Of a stretch of DNA of 64,000 bases, positions 20,520-33,468 are shown one piece after another. The stretch covers positions 1 through 64,000 of the forward strand of contig MU129036.1 in assembly GCA_014904985.1 (NCBI GenBank). The letters run 5' to 3'. Within the stretch, counting starts at the first letter, position 1, and each line of letters begins with the position of its first letter. Position numbers and translations under genes: made by a program. The stretch is from Hydnum rufescens UP504 (taxonomy: Eukaryota > Basidiomycota > Agaricomycetes > Cantharellales > Hydnaceae). The notes under the pieces were generated by a model. The model was given only the letters and a program-made list of their open reading frames with translations, ran no database searches and was not told where the DNA came from.

Positions 20520-21292
20520 CGAACGAAAAGGATGAACAAGGCAAGAAGCTTCTCCCGCAGTAAGACTGTGTATTGCGGTTGGATTGACGGCCTACCCTGG
20601 CTTAAGGGCTTTTCAGGCAGGGATTTGAAGTGGTTCCAAAGCAGATTTTACATAGATCCCAGTTCAGTGTTGACAGCCCAATATCCAACGCGAAGCACTC
20701 CTACGTATAAGATAGAGCCACCTGAGCCCCTCTCGAAGAAAGAGCCTGTCGACCCAACATCGCAATATGGTTCACAATTCCTCTGTCCTCTTCTTCACCG
20801 TCGCGGTATCGCTCTGCCCACTTTTACTATAGCGCTTATCGGCATATCTTGAGACGTTTCCAATGTGCCCACCTCCGGCCTTGCAGACATAAAATTCCCC
20901 TTCTCTCATCGCCCCCCTCCCCCCCCCCCCCACAAAACTGGCTACTACTACTTTGCCCAGCAATTCAATTCCAAGGGCCAGGGTTGGTGTCAGTTGCACT
21001 ATGGCTCCGGCCACGACCCAACTCTAGGAAAAACAGCAAGCCAATCCTCATCATTCATGCAGTCTTCTCCAGTTTCATCAAAGGCACGGCCACCGTTGAC
21101 AAAAACTGTCATCAGGGCGCTGACCGGGGTCCAGCCGTGAGCTACAGCGTGGATTTCTCGGGACCGTACAAAGGCCACTACGTCCTCGAGATTCGCAATA
21201 CCCGAGGCCTAACGTGGAGCGGTACAGTCGTGAATACTGTTACGGGGCGCCGGGTCCACGTCAGTTCGCATACGCTATCGCATGGCCCGTGA
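20520..21292 (+). pseudogene. Decayed fungal secreted beta-sandwich-like gene
   Basis: Two overlapping plus-strand frames together resemble a fungal carbohydrate-binding-like beta-sandwich family with YYFAQQF near the start and SGTVVNTVTG near the end. The first frame gives KTGYYYFAQQFNSKGQGW; the second takes over and gives IHAVFSSFIKGTATVDKNC, then GPYKGHYVLEIRNTRG and TWSGTVVNTVTGRRVH. The switch near 20985-21010 requires a frameshift or an unseen intron. A poly-C run lies at about 20918-20932, just upstream. Family assignment is from memory and weak. Confidence 0.35.
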
Positions 21293-21774
21293 AAAGGGAG
21301 TAGGAGGGGTATTACCAGGAGGCAGGTCGGTTTTGTAGAGTATTTTCTGTGGAATTCGAGGAAGATAAGTATTCATCGTTGCCGTATGTGTCGGTGGAGT
21401 TTGGGACGTCGTTAACGTCGAACCAAGGCTCGGTAGGGAGTTTGGGAGATGCCTATGAGTCTGGGAAATGTGCTGCCCAGGGGAAGGTTGGATCTAAGAG
21501 TGAGCACACTCCACAAAGGGTTGAGGTTAGGGTCGGGTTCAAGCTGGTGCAGTCTCTCAGCGCAGGGCAAAATCCATTACCATCTTCTCGTCCAGCTGGT
21601 TCGACAGGTGACTGGACAAATCCTCCTTTGCAGGAGGCATATTTATTAATAATGTGTATTATGGTAAAGCTAAGGAAAAGCTCTTTGGTGATTGTCCGCT
21701 GATCAAGTAGCGCACGTGAGGTAGCCAAACAAGAATATAAATATAGATATAGATCTACACTATGGCTCAATACA

Positions 21775-24700
21775 CTAGAATGGGGCGGCACCATGCATAC
21801 CAGGAGTTCGAGCTAGCTGAGGAGGGAGCGAGACCCCGAAATTACCTTCATCGGGATGTTTTGGAGAAGATTCCGTAGGAGGAAGAATAAGTCTCAGACC
21901 ATTATCTGCAGAGCTAGTGGGGCCCACTACGTTCTTCTGAGACGTATCTCTGTCGTCATGATTTTGGGCGGGGAGTTGATCGTCGCGCCGCGGTGCAGCG
22001 AGATAGGCTGCCGGCGGGTTCCACCTGTCCTTCAACTGCCCTTCTAGCTTCCGTTCGCGTTTTCTCAGCATCGCAACTTCCTGGTCCAATCTTTGTTCTT
22101 TCTCGCGATAGAACGCAAGCATCGCCGTGTGATACTCCTCTGTGAGCCGTTCTTTTTCTTTATTCACCTCTTGCAGGGTAGTCAGCATTCGCTCCATGTG
22201 GCGCTCCTGTGTTCGATACTCCTCGCGCATCGCCAATTCTCGCGCTTGGTATTCTTTGCGGTGGGTCAATTCTCGTGCTTGATACTCCTCGCGCTGGGTC
22301 AATTCTCGTGCTCGATACTCCTCACGCTGGGCCACAAGTCTAGCCTCCAAGCGTCGCTCGCGCTCTTGATCCTCCGCCCTCCGTTCGTCCATGCGCGCAG
22401 CCCACTGCTCGTTGTTCGCACGGAGCTGCAATTGGTGGTCCGCCACAAGTTTCAGTATGGTCTCGGATAAAGAAGAATCTCGAGGTCGATTCGCGTCCAA
22501 AGATTTCGGCAGCGAATGCGAGCTCGGTGCAATCATCCGAAGTGGATCATGATCGCCACGGTCCGGGGCATGCCAATCGCCGCCATTACTCTCTTCGGTG
22601 GTGGGTTCCTTGGCCACTGGAGTAGGACCCGCAACAATTGGAGAACTGGCCATTCGACGCGTGAAACTTGTAGAAGTGGGCGCCTGTCGCATCGAATCCC
22701 ATAAATGCGCGAACGCAACACAAAACTCTACAAGAAAATACGCACAGACGGCGGACGCATACGAGCTCTAGCCCTAGGGATCCAGATGGGGAACTGCGCT
22801 TCAATATTTTGTTGCGAACTTGTTTTGCGAATTTTGGGAGCCTTACCGCCGTGGACAGGCGTGGCAGGGTCGAAGGATCGCACTCTCTTGAGTATAGAGA
22901 TAGGTTTGGACGGGGTAGAATCATTCTCAGGACGATCAATGGACACCTTACGCTGGAGAGTTTTAGGCACGGGTGACTCGTCTGTCAAGGACGACAAGGA
23001 TCCGTCTAATAAGGATCCGATTGATAAGGATCCGTCTGATAAGGATCCGTCCGATGAGGATTCGTCCGGTGAGGATTCGCCTGATGAGGATTCGTGCCGG
23101 TCGTCTGCGACCTACGCTCCGTGGGAAATCCACCCAATCAGTACAGGATCAGAATACTGAAGGGAAGAACACAAACTTCAATAACATCATCATACCAACC
23201 CAATCGTGTACGCCCCGCATCAGCAGGTCGACAAACACGATATAGGAGGGCTGCACGAACGAGTCGGATTTCGATGTCATAGTTCAGCTCGCGCCCACGC
23301 TGATGCGCATTCCTCCACCGGGTTTCGGACTGAGTGTGCAAGAAATGATACAACTGGCAGCTCGGGTCTTTGTGAATCAGTAGAATCGCCTCGGCCACAT
23401 GCATGAACAAAGACCGGAGAGCATGGCGATAACATATGGAGCGATGACATGGAGGGCACCTCACTAAACCAATAAGAGGCACTAAGTGTTCCACTTCAGT
23501 ATTACGCGAAGGGGTGCATCGATGAATAGTCTTAGAAGCCAGGAAAAGACATGTATGAATGCGACGAGCCAGAGAATACCACAATAGATAGGGATGCTTA
23601 CTTTACTTCTAGATGAGGCAGTCGTTTTTCGCCTTTCGCGAAGCAACACGGCGGCCTTGAAGATGGCCAGGTGGGCGGACCTATCGTAATCTCTGATTAC
23701 GGAGATGAGCCGATAATCAACTGGAAGAATTGGGTCTTACTGGAGGGTCAATTCGGGCATGTCAAGAACCGAGGCAGCGTTGTTGCGGATTCGAAGGAGC
23801 TCCGGCCATGGTCTCAAGACCCTCGGTGCCATGTCCGCACACTTACAACTCCGCCCTTCGACATAACACGTCGCGCACATCGTGTAGAATTGATCGGGCT
23901 CATCTGGCGGCGTGCAGTTTTTGCACTCAAAATACGCTTGAAAAATATCCGTCGAGCAACAATCTGGATGGACGGTAAACGTTCTATTCTCGCGAGCATG
24001 AACGCCAGGTAGAACTCGCCGCATGTGAGATTCAGGTTGTTGGTTGTTTCTACAAGAAAGTGGGTATAATCGGGATGATATTCTTCAATGTGTATCTCTG
24101 ACATGAGCCGCACGAGACGCTCGAAACAACCACGCTCCATCCTTGTGAGCTCCCAATATCTGGGCGTTAGTTGCTCGATAGTCCGATGGACAAGGCGCTT
24201 CATGCGATATATGTCGGGTCGGCCGACCCTTGGAGAGAATGAGCCCATAGGCGAGCTTACATCGTGGGAGAAACATGGCTTACCGACGGTAAGCGGGCAG
24301 CTCGGAGAGAAGCGCCATTGCCATGCTTGACATGGGCATACGGGACCAAGCAACTTTGAGGCTGATGCCTCCGTGATTCACAACCTTGAGGATCGAGGCA
24401 TAATCAGATTAGGCTCTGGGCATGCATATTTCATTAAGGAAACTAACTTGATGGTACGACATGCGAGGGACGATCACCATATCTCCGAGTTTTTGTTGAC
24501 AAACATAGATCTATTCAACGGCATTCAAGATAAGGACCATGGATCGAGATGATGCGCATCTTACAGGAAAACCCGCCGCTTTAAATTCATCCAACGTAAC
24601 GGTGTGACTCTCGAGGTCAAGTTCTTTATTCCAAGAATTCCGAAACCACCGTGACGCAGAGTACGAATGTGCTGAAGGTGTTAAAAACCAGAAGGACGAT

Positions 24701-25640
24701 GTTTCCCCACAGTCCAAGATATCGCCAAGCTTTGCTCCTTTCGAACAGCTTTCTTGCGACAAGATTGGAGATGCATAGACCATAAGATTTTGACGGGTAG
24801 AAGCTGTTGAGTCTTTGTGAGCTGGTGAATACGTATCTCCTACACCTAAATAGCACGTGGTCTACATGGGTGCGATCAGCGGCTAGAATATACAACTTGA
24901 GGGATCTTACCTCAGGGCGATCCTATAAAATGTTGGAGGTGAGGGAGATCACCGACCCATCATACCACGCATTGGAATATTGATCACCTTGGGATCCGCG
25001 TACGCAAAAGTATCCCCTGTTCCCAAAGGAAGCACCCCCCCCGGAAGGCCCCCGAGCAGACCCCACCACTCTGGTGGGAATGGTAAGTGCTTTCCATACC
25101 AACGCTCCGAATCTATTCCGTGATGAATTAAATATGCATTGTACCAAAGAACAGGATTGCACAAACCTTCAGGACGTGCATACTGTTTCCCTGCAGAATA
25201 CTTGCTGAGAAGTTCGGCGATCGGCATTCGCTGGTCTTCCATGGAGTACACATTGCAGACCGAAAGGGCTATACAGGGTGCTGGCGATCAGAGATAGCAC
25301 CATCGACGATTCCTATGCCTCATACGTTCAGTGTATTTATTTGCTAGCCAGTCAGGATTGAGGACGTCCGCACTCCAGCTGAGATTCCGGTGCCAGCCCT
25401 CAATAACGAGTGGGAGACCCTGACGTTCGAACTTCTCGATAACAGCAAGTAATTTCCACTTGGGGAGAGACGCAGACACCCGGTGGACCGGTGTAAAAGG
25501 GTTCCCAAGACTGAGGATGGATTTGAGCGTCCAGTTGGCAGCACTGAGACGATTCGAAGAAGATCCCCTGGGATCCATATGTTCAAACTGGACTGTCAAC
25601 GACGAGGTGAAGAAGCCGTTCGTAGATACTGCATCGCAGG
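21775..25640 (-). CDS. JmjC-domain protein with Cys-rich and coiled-coil tail, copy A
   Basis: Multi-exon minus-strand gene. The first visible exon (25599-25330) has WTLKSILSLGNPF and GLPLVIEGWHRN, typical of agaricomycete JmjC proteins. Next exons give MEDQRMPIAELLSKYS and LPFPPEW, then YLGVGDTYSPAHKD with the HxD metal pair, SSFWFLTPSA, QKLGDMVIVPRM, and the distal His in VVNHGGISLK. A Cys-rich zinc-like module follows (CCSTDIFQAYFECKNC...CYVEGRSCKC), then a region with CPPCHRSICYRH. An acidic Ser/Asp exon (about 23110-22740) and a 300-residue coiled coil (REEYRARELTQREEY...) close the protein at 21775. Predicted role: Fe(II)/2-oxoglutarate hydroxylase or demethylase-like, probably nuclear. 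The start codon is not resolved. Confidence 0.75.
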
Positions 25641-25970
25641 GGTCCCCGAACTAACCTGGGCGGAAGCAAAAAATTATGTCACGCAAAATCTGGCTGAACC
25701 CACGGTCGAAATAGTACAGTAGGGTCGGGTTCAAGGGGGTGCAGTCTCTCTGGAGTTTGCGGCGCATGGAAAGATCCATTACCATCTTCTTGTGCAGCTG
25801 GTTCGACAACTGGACAAACCCTCCTTTGCAGAATGCATATATGTGTATTATAGTAAAGCTAAAAGGAAAAGCTCTTTGGAGATTGTCCGTTGATTAAGTG
25901 GCGCACGTGAGGTAGCCAAACAAGGGTCCGCGCAGAATATAGATATAAATCTACTCTATGGCTTAATACA

Positions 25971-28900
25971 CTAGAATGGGACGGCGCCATGCATACCAGG
26001 AGTTCGAGCTAGCTGAGGAGGGAGCGAGACCCCGAAATCACCTTCATCGGGATGTGTTGGAGAAGAGTCCGTAGGAGGAAGAACAGCCGTAAGTCCCAGA
26101 CCATTATCTGCAGAGCTAGTGGGGTCCACTACGTTCTTCTGAGACGTATCTCTGTCGTCATGATTTTGGGCGGGGAGATGATTATCGCGCGGCGGTGCAG
26201 CGAGATAGGCTGCTGGCGGGTTCCACCTGTCCTTCAACTGCCCTTCTAGCCACCGTTCGCGTTCTCTCAGCATCGCAATTTCCTGATCCAATCTTGTTTC
26301 TTTCTCGTGATAGAACGCAAGCATCGCCGTGTGGTGCTCCTCCGTGAGCCGTTCTTTTTCCTTATTCTCCTCTCGCAGGGCAGTCAGCATTCCCTCCATG
26401 CGGTGCTCCTGTGTTCGATATTCCTCGCGCACCGCCAATTCTCGCACTCGATACTCCTCGCGCTGGTTCAATTCTCGTGTTTGATACTCCTCGCGCTGGG
26501 CCACAAGTCTAGCCTCCCACCGCCGCTCGCGCTCTTGATCCTCCGCCTTCTGGTCGTCCATACGTGCAGCCCACTGCTCGTTGTTCGCACGGAGCTGTGA
26601 TTGGTGGTCCGCCACAAGCTTCAGTATGGTCTCGGATAAAGAAGAATCTTGAGGTTGATTCGCATCCATCGATTTCGGCAGCGAATGCGAGCTCGGTTCA
26701 ATCGTCCGAACTGGATCATGATCGCCACGGTCTGGGGCATGCCAATCGTCGCCACGATCACTCTCTTCGGTAGTGGGATTCTTGGCCACGGGAGTAGGGG
26801 GTCCCACAAGAATTGGAGAACTCGCCATTCGACGCGTGGGACTTGTAGAAGTGGGCACCTGTCGCATCAATTCTCATAAATGCGCGAATGCAACACAAAA
26901 TTCTAAAAATAAAAAAAATAAACTCACAGGCGGCGGAGGTATAGGGGAACTAGCCCTAGGGGTTAAGATGGGCAACTGCGCTTGAATATTTTCTTGCGAA
27001 CTGGTGTTGCAAGTTTTGGGAGCCTTACCGCCGTGGACAGGCGTGGCAGGGTCGAAGGACCGCACTCTCTTGAGTGTAGAGATAGGTTTGGACGGGATAA
27101 GATCGTTTTGGGGCAGATCAATAGACATCTCACCCCTGAGAGTTTTAGGCACGGGCGACTTCTCCTTCGTCAAGGGCGTCAAGGACTCGTTTGATGATGA
27201 GGATCCATCTGATGAGGATTCGTCCGATGAGGATTCGTCCGATGAGAATCCGTGCCCGTCGTTTGCAACCTACGCTCCGTGGTAAATCCACCCGATCAGC
27301 ACAGGATCAGAATACTGAAGGGAAGAACCCAAACCGCATTGATATCATCATACCAACCCAATCGTGTATACCCCGCCTCAGCAGGTCGACAAACAGGATA
27401 TCGGAGTGCTGCACGGGCCAGTCGGATTTTGATATCATTGTTCATCTCGTCCCCAGGCTCATGCGCGTCCCTCCACCGGGTTCTAGACTGACTGTGCAAG
27501 GAATGATACGACTTGTGGCTCGGGTCTTTGTGGATCGTTAGAATCGCCTCGGCCGCATGCAGGAACGAAGACTTGAGAGTATGCTGATAACATATAGGGC
27601 GAGGGCATAGATCACAGCTCACTAAAGCAACGATAGACACCACGTGTGGCACTTGAGATTTACGCGAAGGGGTGCATTCATCCGCAAGTTTATAAAACTG
27701 GAAAAGGCATGCATAAATGCAACGGGCCAGAGAATACCAGAATAGATGTGGACGCTTGCGCTCACTATTCGTTCTTTCCAATGCAACACGGCGGCCTTGA
27801 AGATGGCCAAGTGGGTGGATGTATTGTAATCCCTGATTACGGAGGTGAGCCGTCACAGTTGACAATCAACCGGAAGAATTGGGTCTTACTCGAGGGTCAA
27901 CTCAGGCATGCGAAGAACCGAGGCAGCGTCGTTGCGAATTTGAAGGAGCTCCGGCCATGACCACAGAACCCTCGGCGCCATCCCCGCACACTTACAACTC
28001 CGCCCTTCAACATAACACATCGTGCACATCGTATAGGACCGGCCGTAATAGCCTCGCGGTGTGCATTGTTTGCACTCAAAATAGGTTTGAAAAATACCCG
28101 CGGAACAACAATCTGGGGGAAAGAAAACTGGTAAACGTTCTATGGTCACGAGCATCAATGCCAGTTAGAACTCGCCGCATGTGAAATATAGGTTGTTGGT
28201 TGTTTCTACAAGGAAGTCCTCATAATCGGGATGATATTCTTCAATATGTATCTCCGACATGAGCTGCACGAGACGTCTGAAACAAGGGCGCTCCGCCTTT
28301 GGGAGCTGCCGATATCTAGGCGTTAGTTGCTCGATAGTCTCATGGAGAAGACGTTTCATGCGATATATCTCAGGTCGGCCGATCCTCGCAGAGAATGAGC
28401 CATAGGCGAGCCTACATCGTGGGAGAGGCATGGCTTACCGGTGGTAGACAGGCAGCTCGTACAAAAGCGCAGCTTCCAAGCTGAAAATGGACATACGGGA
28501 CCAAGCAACTTTGAGGCTGATACCTCCGTGGTTCACAACCTTGAGATTCGGGGAATAATCAGATTAGGTTCTGGGCATGCGTATTTCATAAAAGAAACCA
28601 ACCTGATGGCACGACATGCGAGGGATGATCACCATGTCCCCGAGTTTTTGTTGACAAACATAGATCTACTCAACAATATCAAGATAAGGGCCACGGGTCG
28701 AGATGATGTGCATCTCTTACTGGAAAGTTTGCCGTTTTAAATTCATCCAACGTAATGGTGTGACTCCCCAGGTCAAGGTCTTGATGCAAAGACCTCCGAA
28801 ACCACTCCGACGCAGCGTCTGAGTCTCCTGAAGAAGTTAAAAACCAAAAGGACGATGTTTTCCCAGAGTCCAAGATATCGCCAAGCTTTGCTCCTTTCGA

Positions 28901-29790
28901 AGAGCTTTCTTGCGGCGGCATTGGAGATGTATAGACCATAAGATTTTGACCAGTGGATGCTGATGAGTCTTTGTGAGCTGGTGTATACGTATCTCCTACA
29001 CCTAGATAGCACACGGTCTACATGGATTCGATCAACGGCTAGAACACACAACTTGAGGGATCTTACCTCGGGGCGACCCTATAGAATGTTAGAGGTCAGG
29101 GAGATCACCTTGCGATCATACGACACATTGGAATGTTGACCACCTTGCGATCCGTGTACGGAAAAGTATCCCCTACTCCTAAAGGAAGCACTTCGCTCGG
29201 AAGGATCCTAAGCTGCTCATCCCACTCTGGCGGGAATGGCAAGTGCTTTCCATACCAGCGCTCCGAATCTATTCTGTGATAACTTAAATATGCATTGTAC
29301 CAAAGAACAGGATTGTACAAGCCTTCAGGACGTGCATACTCTTTGCCTGCAGAATACTTGCTGAGAAGTTCGGCAATCGGCATTCGCTTGTCTTCCATGG
29401 AGTACACATTGCAGACCGGAAGGGCTATACAGGGTGCTGGCAATCAGACATAGCATAATCAACAATTCGTATGCCTCATACGTTCAGTATATTTATTTGC
29501 TAGCCAGTCAGGATTGAGGACGTTCGCACTCCAGCTGGGATACTGGTGCCAGCCCTCAATGACGAGTGGGAGACCCTGATATTCGAACTTCTGGATAATA
29601 GCAAGTAATTCATCCTTAGGGAGAGACGCGGACACCCTGTGGACTCGCTTAAGAGGTTTCCCAAGACTGAGGATAGATTTGAGCGTCCAGTCCGCAGCAC
29701 TGAGACGATTCGAAGAAGATCCCTTGAGATCCATATGTTCAAACTGGACTGTCAACGACGAGGCGAAGAAGCAGTTTCGTAGATAGATCC
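25971..29790 (-). CDS. JmjC-domain protein with Cys-rich and coiled-coil tail, copy B
   Basis: Paralogue of copy A with the same exon order. Visible: RVSASLPKDELLAIIQ, GLPLVIEGWHQYP, MEDKRMPIAELLSKYS, YLGVGDTYTPAHKD (HxD), SSFWFLTSSGD, CCSAGIFQTYFECKQC...CYVEGRSCKC, CDLCPRPICYQH, an acidic DESSSDESSSDGSSSS stretch, and the coiled coil ending PGMHGAVPF at 25971. The intron before the coiled-coil exon has a normal donor here (cct|gtgagt), whereas copy A has gtgcgt at that place. Near the 5' end, copy B carries one extra base relative to A (cgaaactgc against cgaacggc at about 29772), so its N-terminal frame may be altered. Function inferred from the family. Confidence 0.75.
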
Positions 29791-30670
29791 TAGTCCCGTG
29801 ACCAGACTCTGCTCATCGCCTCACCTTCCCAGCAACTCTCTTAGGCACTCGCAGCATGCCAAGTAGGAGACTTTTGTGACTAACATTATTGCTATTATGG
29901 AAAAGGATAGCTCAACTTGTTTCCAAAGAAATTTTGCTCAAGTGTCTAGCTCTCACGATCCACAAGCGAATGCCAGTGATACCCAATAGGATGCTTCCTA
30001 GAGCTTCACATTGTGGGAGCTTTCACAAGTGTCAATTAATTGTGAATCCAGGGCGAACCGAATTGACTTGTACAGTATTATTGAGACGTCGCCCTTCACC
30101 CTTCGTGACATTTACACCATACTGTATGCGCCCAGCTGTGATTCTTCGATCGACCATTTCTGATTGTCTTCTACAAAAAATTCTTATGGCCACAGTTAAG
30201 CTTCCCACTTCCTTCTCCACACACGCAGGGTCTTAGCTTCGAAAGTCCTAGCATTCAAACTCTAGGACAACGTATGGGACCATATAATATCAGTAATACT
30301 ATCATGTGTCAAGGGATGGGCACCCCACTGTTGATGATGAGTGTTTGCCAAAATTGGTTCGCCTCCCCATAAGGTTCGTGGGTTCGGCACACTTGAGCGA
30401 AATATGAACCGTAAACAGAGATGAATGACTACCCACGCCAAGTTATTGACGTGGAATTTAAACGCAACGATTGTCGGGTTTTCATCATTGCTCTATTATT
30501 GCACACATGCATGGGTAGCCAAGTGCTAGCATTTCAGCGGTACTGTAGCCCCGCCGTGGGCATTTTTTCCAAAACCTCCCATCCCCAACGCCATTCACGA
30601 TGCGAAATCGAAGACCAGCATCGACAATCACCTACGTACGCCGTGCGAAAGAAGGTAATATCATCCGCTC
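29791..30670. other. Intergenic stretch with a dispersed repeat
   Basis: No gene recognised. 30296-30530 is the second copy of the repeat at 18886-19140. A plus-strand frame at 29889-30236 has no family resemblance. Confidence 0.4.
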
Positions 30671-32770
30671 AATTTTGTCCAACCCACTCAACATCTACTT
30701 TCTCCTCCCGATCGAGGGAGTGATCAATGTCCTCCTCCTCATGCACGAGCTTTACTGACTTGACGCTCATTTCCTCCTCTTCGTAGAACGAAAGCACATC
30801 ATGCGTGTCGCCCACACTGATCGGCCGCGTTGTTGAATTGGCGTCTTCATCACCGTGGGCTTGGTTGCCCTTGTTGCCGGTATGAAGACTGTTCACACTG
30901 TGCTCGAGTTCGTAACTGTCAGCGATGGACGCCCACGGTCCGTGTGACGGTTATCCCGCGTAGATCCTGGAAGCATAAATCACAGGGTAGGGTAGGCGCC
31001 ATAATATTATCAGAGAATGTGCTTTCGGCAGATGAGAAGAACGACACGCACTCCTTTTCCATTTTGAGTGTCTGGACGCTCATTCCACTCATGTCGGGCG
31101 TTTACTGAACGTGTCAGAAAGGTGGGGTATAAGTGTGAGATATGTATACCGTCCCAAGCGAATGAATGAAAAAGCGTACGGGAGCTCATAAAACAATTGA
31201 CGTATAACGGAGATAGGGGCATGTTCAAAATGAGGTATAGATTATTAGGCTTGAGTATTTGACCAAAAAAAGAAAAAAAAGAAGGCGTCGAGATCAGCAT
31301 ATATTGCGAGACGCATATTCTAGGGGTTGAAACTCACATAGGCGAGCTGACATAAGTCGGAAGCAACGCGTTTAAAATTAGCCGTGACGGGTATGACACG
31401 TGATACATACGAAGATGGCTAGGTCAAGAGCAGACCAGAGGGCTGTAATTGCTCCGGTCTGGATGGTCACTAGATTCCACGGAAAATAATCAGTACAAAC
31501 GTAGGGAAGTAGGGGTTGGTCCATGAGAGCGTCACTGACACCGAGTAATTTTACTGACTATATCATCTGTAAAAGCAAACCCTGTACGTTGTCGTTTCTA
31601 AGGCACCCAGGGCAGAGGAAGCTTCCATCAGTTCACCATATTTCGGGAGCAAGAAGATACCTACGAGGTACCAAACCAAGGCGACGCTGATCATAGTGTC
31701 CGTGACAGGGGCCAGGACAAGCCAAGTGATAATGATGGCTTTGACCCTCTGGAAATCGACAATCTGTTGCACCATACCATAGCCTATACTTGTCCCGAGA
31801 CCGCATACTTGAACGAGAAGATCCTTATTTTGAAGGATAGGAACGGAGACGGAGAGCACTACCCACGGAACTGAGCAAAGGCACCGGCGCCAATAAGGAT
31901 TCCGAGCCAAATCTTCCCTGTCAGTCTCCTTATTCGCCTACGGTCGTATTGAGCCTCGCGTGTGAAGGTTCGTGATTAGGAAGAAGTTTACCATGCGAAG
32001 AAGCCTTGAACGGTCGATGTAATCAAGACAGTCATGGTGGGATCTTGGGAAGCGCAGAAGAAGCCAGGTTCTCGAGGCGGCTAATACTTGATCAATATTC
32101 GATCACGCACCAGCGTTGAGAACTAGGGGAATAGGGCTCATTTAATATGGCGCTTATGAAAAGTCAGTTACCCGTTGGACGTACCCCATGTTGCCGTCTG
32201 AATTTCTCGCCAATGACCTATACACCAGCGAAAGCATCAAGAGGAGTGGAGTTGTGATCACAAATGGTCGGCGAACCAAATTTCTGCGAGGGACGGATTA
32301 GATTCGATCGCAAATAGTTTTATGGTGAGAGCAGACACACTTCAACAGAATAGGTGTAAGTAGCGACGCAGTCAAAGACAGTGCTAACAGTGCTGCAAAG
32401 GAATAAAAATGCGACGATCATCTTAATCCATCGTGGATCTCTGCAAAGAACAAAGTCGTCAGCGATGGCTCAAGCCTCGGAAAGGGTCGCCAACCTAGAG
32501 GGATTCCGGACATATGTCTCTATGCAGAGCGTGAGTGGGACCCAATATGGAGTGTGTGGACCAGGTTGACATACGAATTTGGACGAGCATAACCCCAAAC
32601 TGGATGATAATCCCGTCGAGGATAAGCATGTACTATTGGGGCGAAATCCTGGGACGGGAACCCACCAGCCACACATTGAGAATTGTGCCGACGACTATGG
32701 GACCGACGAGACCTCGCACAGTGCCATGGTGCCGGTGGTCCGAGTATTGTTCGGGGTCTGGCGTCGACAT
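30671..32770 (-). CDS. DUF6534-type multi-pass membrane protein
   Basis: Exons on the minus strand read in order: MSTPDPEQYS...LVGPIVVGTILNVWLV; DPRWIKMIVAFLFLC...VFDCVATYTYS; LITSTVQGFFAW; RIWLGILIGAGAFAQF; KAIIITWLVLAPVTDTMISV and ALVWYL; TDDIVSKITR; VTIQTGAITALWSALDLAIF; LILNMPLSPLYVNCFMSS joined by a clean intron (gtacgc...ttcag) to LNARHEWNERP; and an acidic cytosolic tail ending EKVDVEWVGQN. This matches the common basidiomycete DUF6534 layout of about seven helices plus a variable tail. The join between the first two exons is not resolved (only about 29 nt available), and one frame change in RIWLGILIGAGAFAQF to VLSVSVPILQ may be an intron or an indel. The biochemical role of the family is unknown. 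Confidence 0.65.
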
Positions 32771-32849
32771 GCAGTGACTGCAGTAAAGGATGAAGGGAAT
32801 GGAGGGAATGCAAGGAATGAAAGAAATGAAAGCAATCAAGAAAAGGGTG

Positions 32850-33460
32850 TGCCTCGGCCCCTGTCATGTATACCATCCTAATGGGAATTGAATGCCGATC
32901 AGTCACTCGGCCACCAACCTGGAAAAAAAAACAGCGTATCCCATAGCGAATGGTGCACCCAGAGTTTACCTTCTCAGAGACGGGGGCAGTGTCCGTGCCA
33001 CTTCGAGGACTAGTACGAAGTTTGCGCCTGTGACAGCCTTATCGGGAATGAATTTGCAAATCTTTCCCGAACCGGAATCCACCCTGAACGAGTGGCAGCC
33101 AGGGACGCGTGGCACGCAAGGACCCGCGATGGCGGAGACGCAAATGGCGACGGCGACAGCGGAGACAGTTCACAGTGAGCAACAGACGACGCGAGCGTCG
33201 CGGGCGTTGCGTTCGTTGCGTGAATAGTAGCTCATCACCGCTCGGTCCTCTCGCAACCCACAACAGTCCTCAGGCACCCTCGACGCGCCCTCGCCGCACC
33301 ATGATATCATGATATTTACTGTAATGTTATTTTATCGGGTGCTATTGAGGGTCTGTGGAGTAATATAATGTATACTGGGGTATATATAACACCCGCTCAG
33401 CTCTGCTTCTTCCTATTCCTCCCTCGACATCAGTCTCTTCTCCCCTCTCATTCTTGGTGC
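32850..33460. other. Intergenic, promoter side of the GMC gene
   Basis: No gene recognised. It includes aggaatgaaagaaatgaaag-type purine repeats (32795-32835) and, near 33383-33400, a TATA-like ggggtatatataacacc about 70-80 bp before the GMC start codon, followed by a CT-rich leader. Confidence 0.5.
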
Positions 33461-33468
33461 GATACCCA

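Larger units (their letters stand above)
21530..29790. repeat. Tandem segmental duplication of the JmjC gene region
   Basis: Unit A (about 21530-25660) and unit B (about 25722-29790) are in the same orientation and align along their whole length, including intergenic sequence on the 3' side (gggtcgggttcaag at 21532 and 25728; ggtagccaaacaag at 21720 and 25911). Spacing between equivalent points is about 4.16-4.2 kb. The 5' similarity stops shortly upstream of the JmjC exon, so any first exon may not be included in unit A. Confidence 0.9.

Noticed and set aside
22093..22470. Plus-strand 125-codon hydrophobic frame opposite the coiled coil
   Set aside because: It is the mirror of Glu/Arg-rich codons on the minus strand, which give Leu/Ser-rich shadows. 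The paralogous unit has the same shadow.
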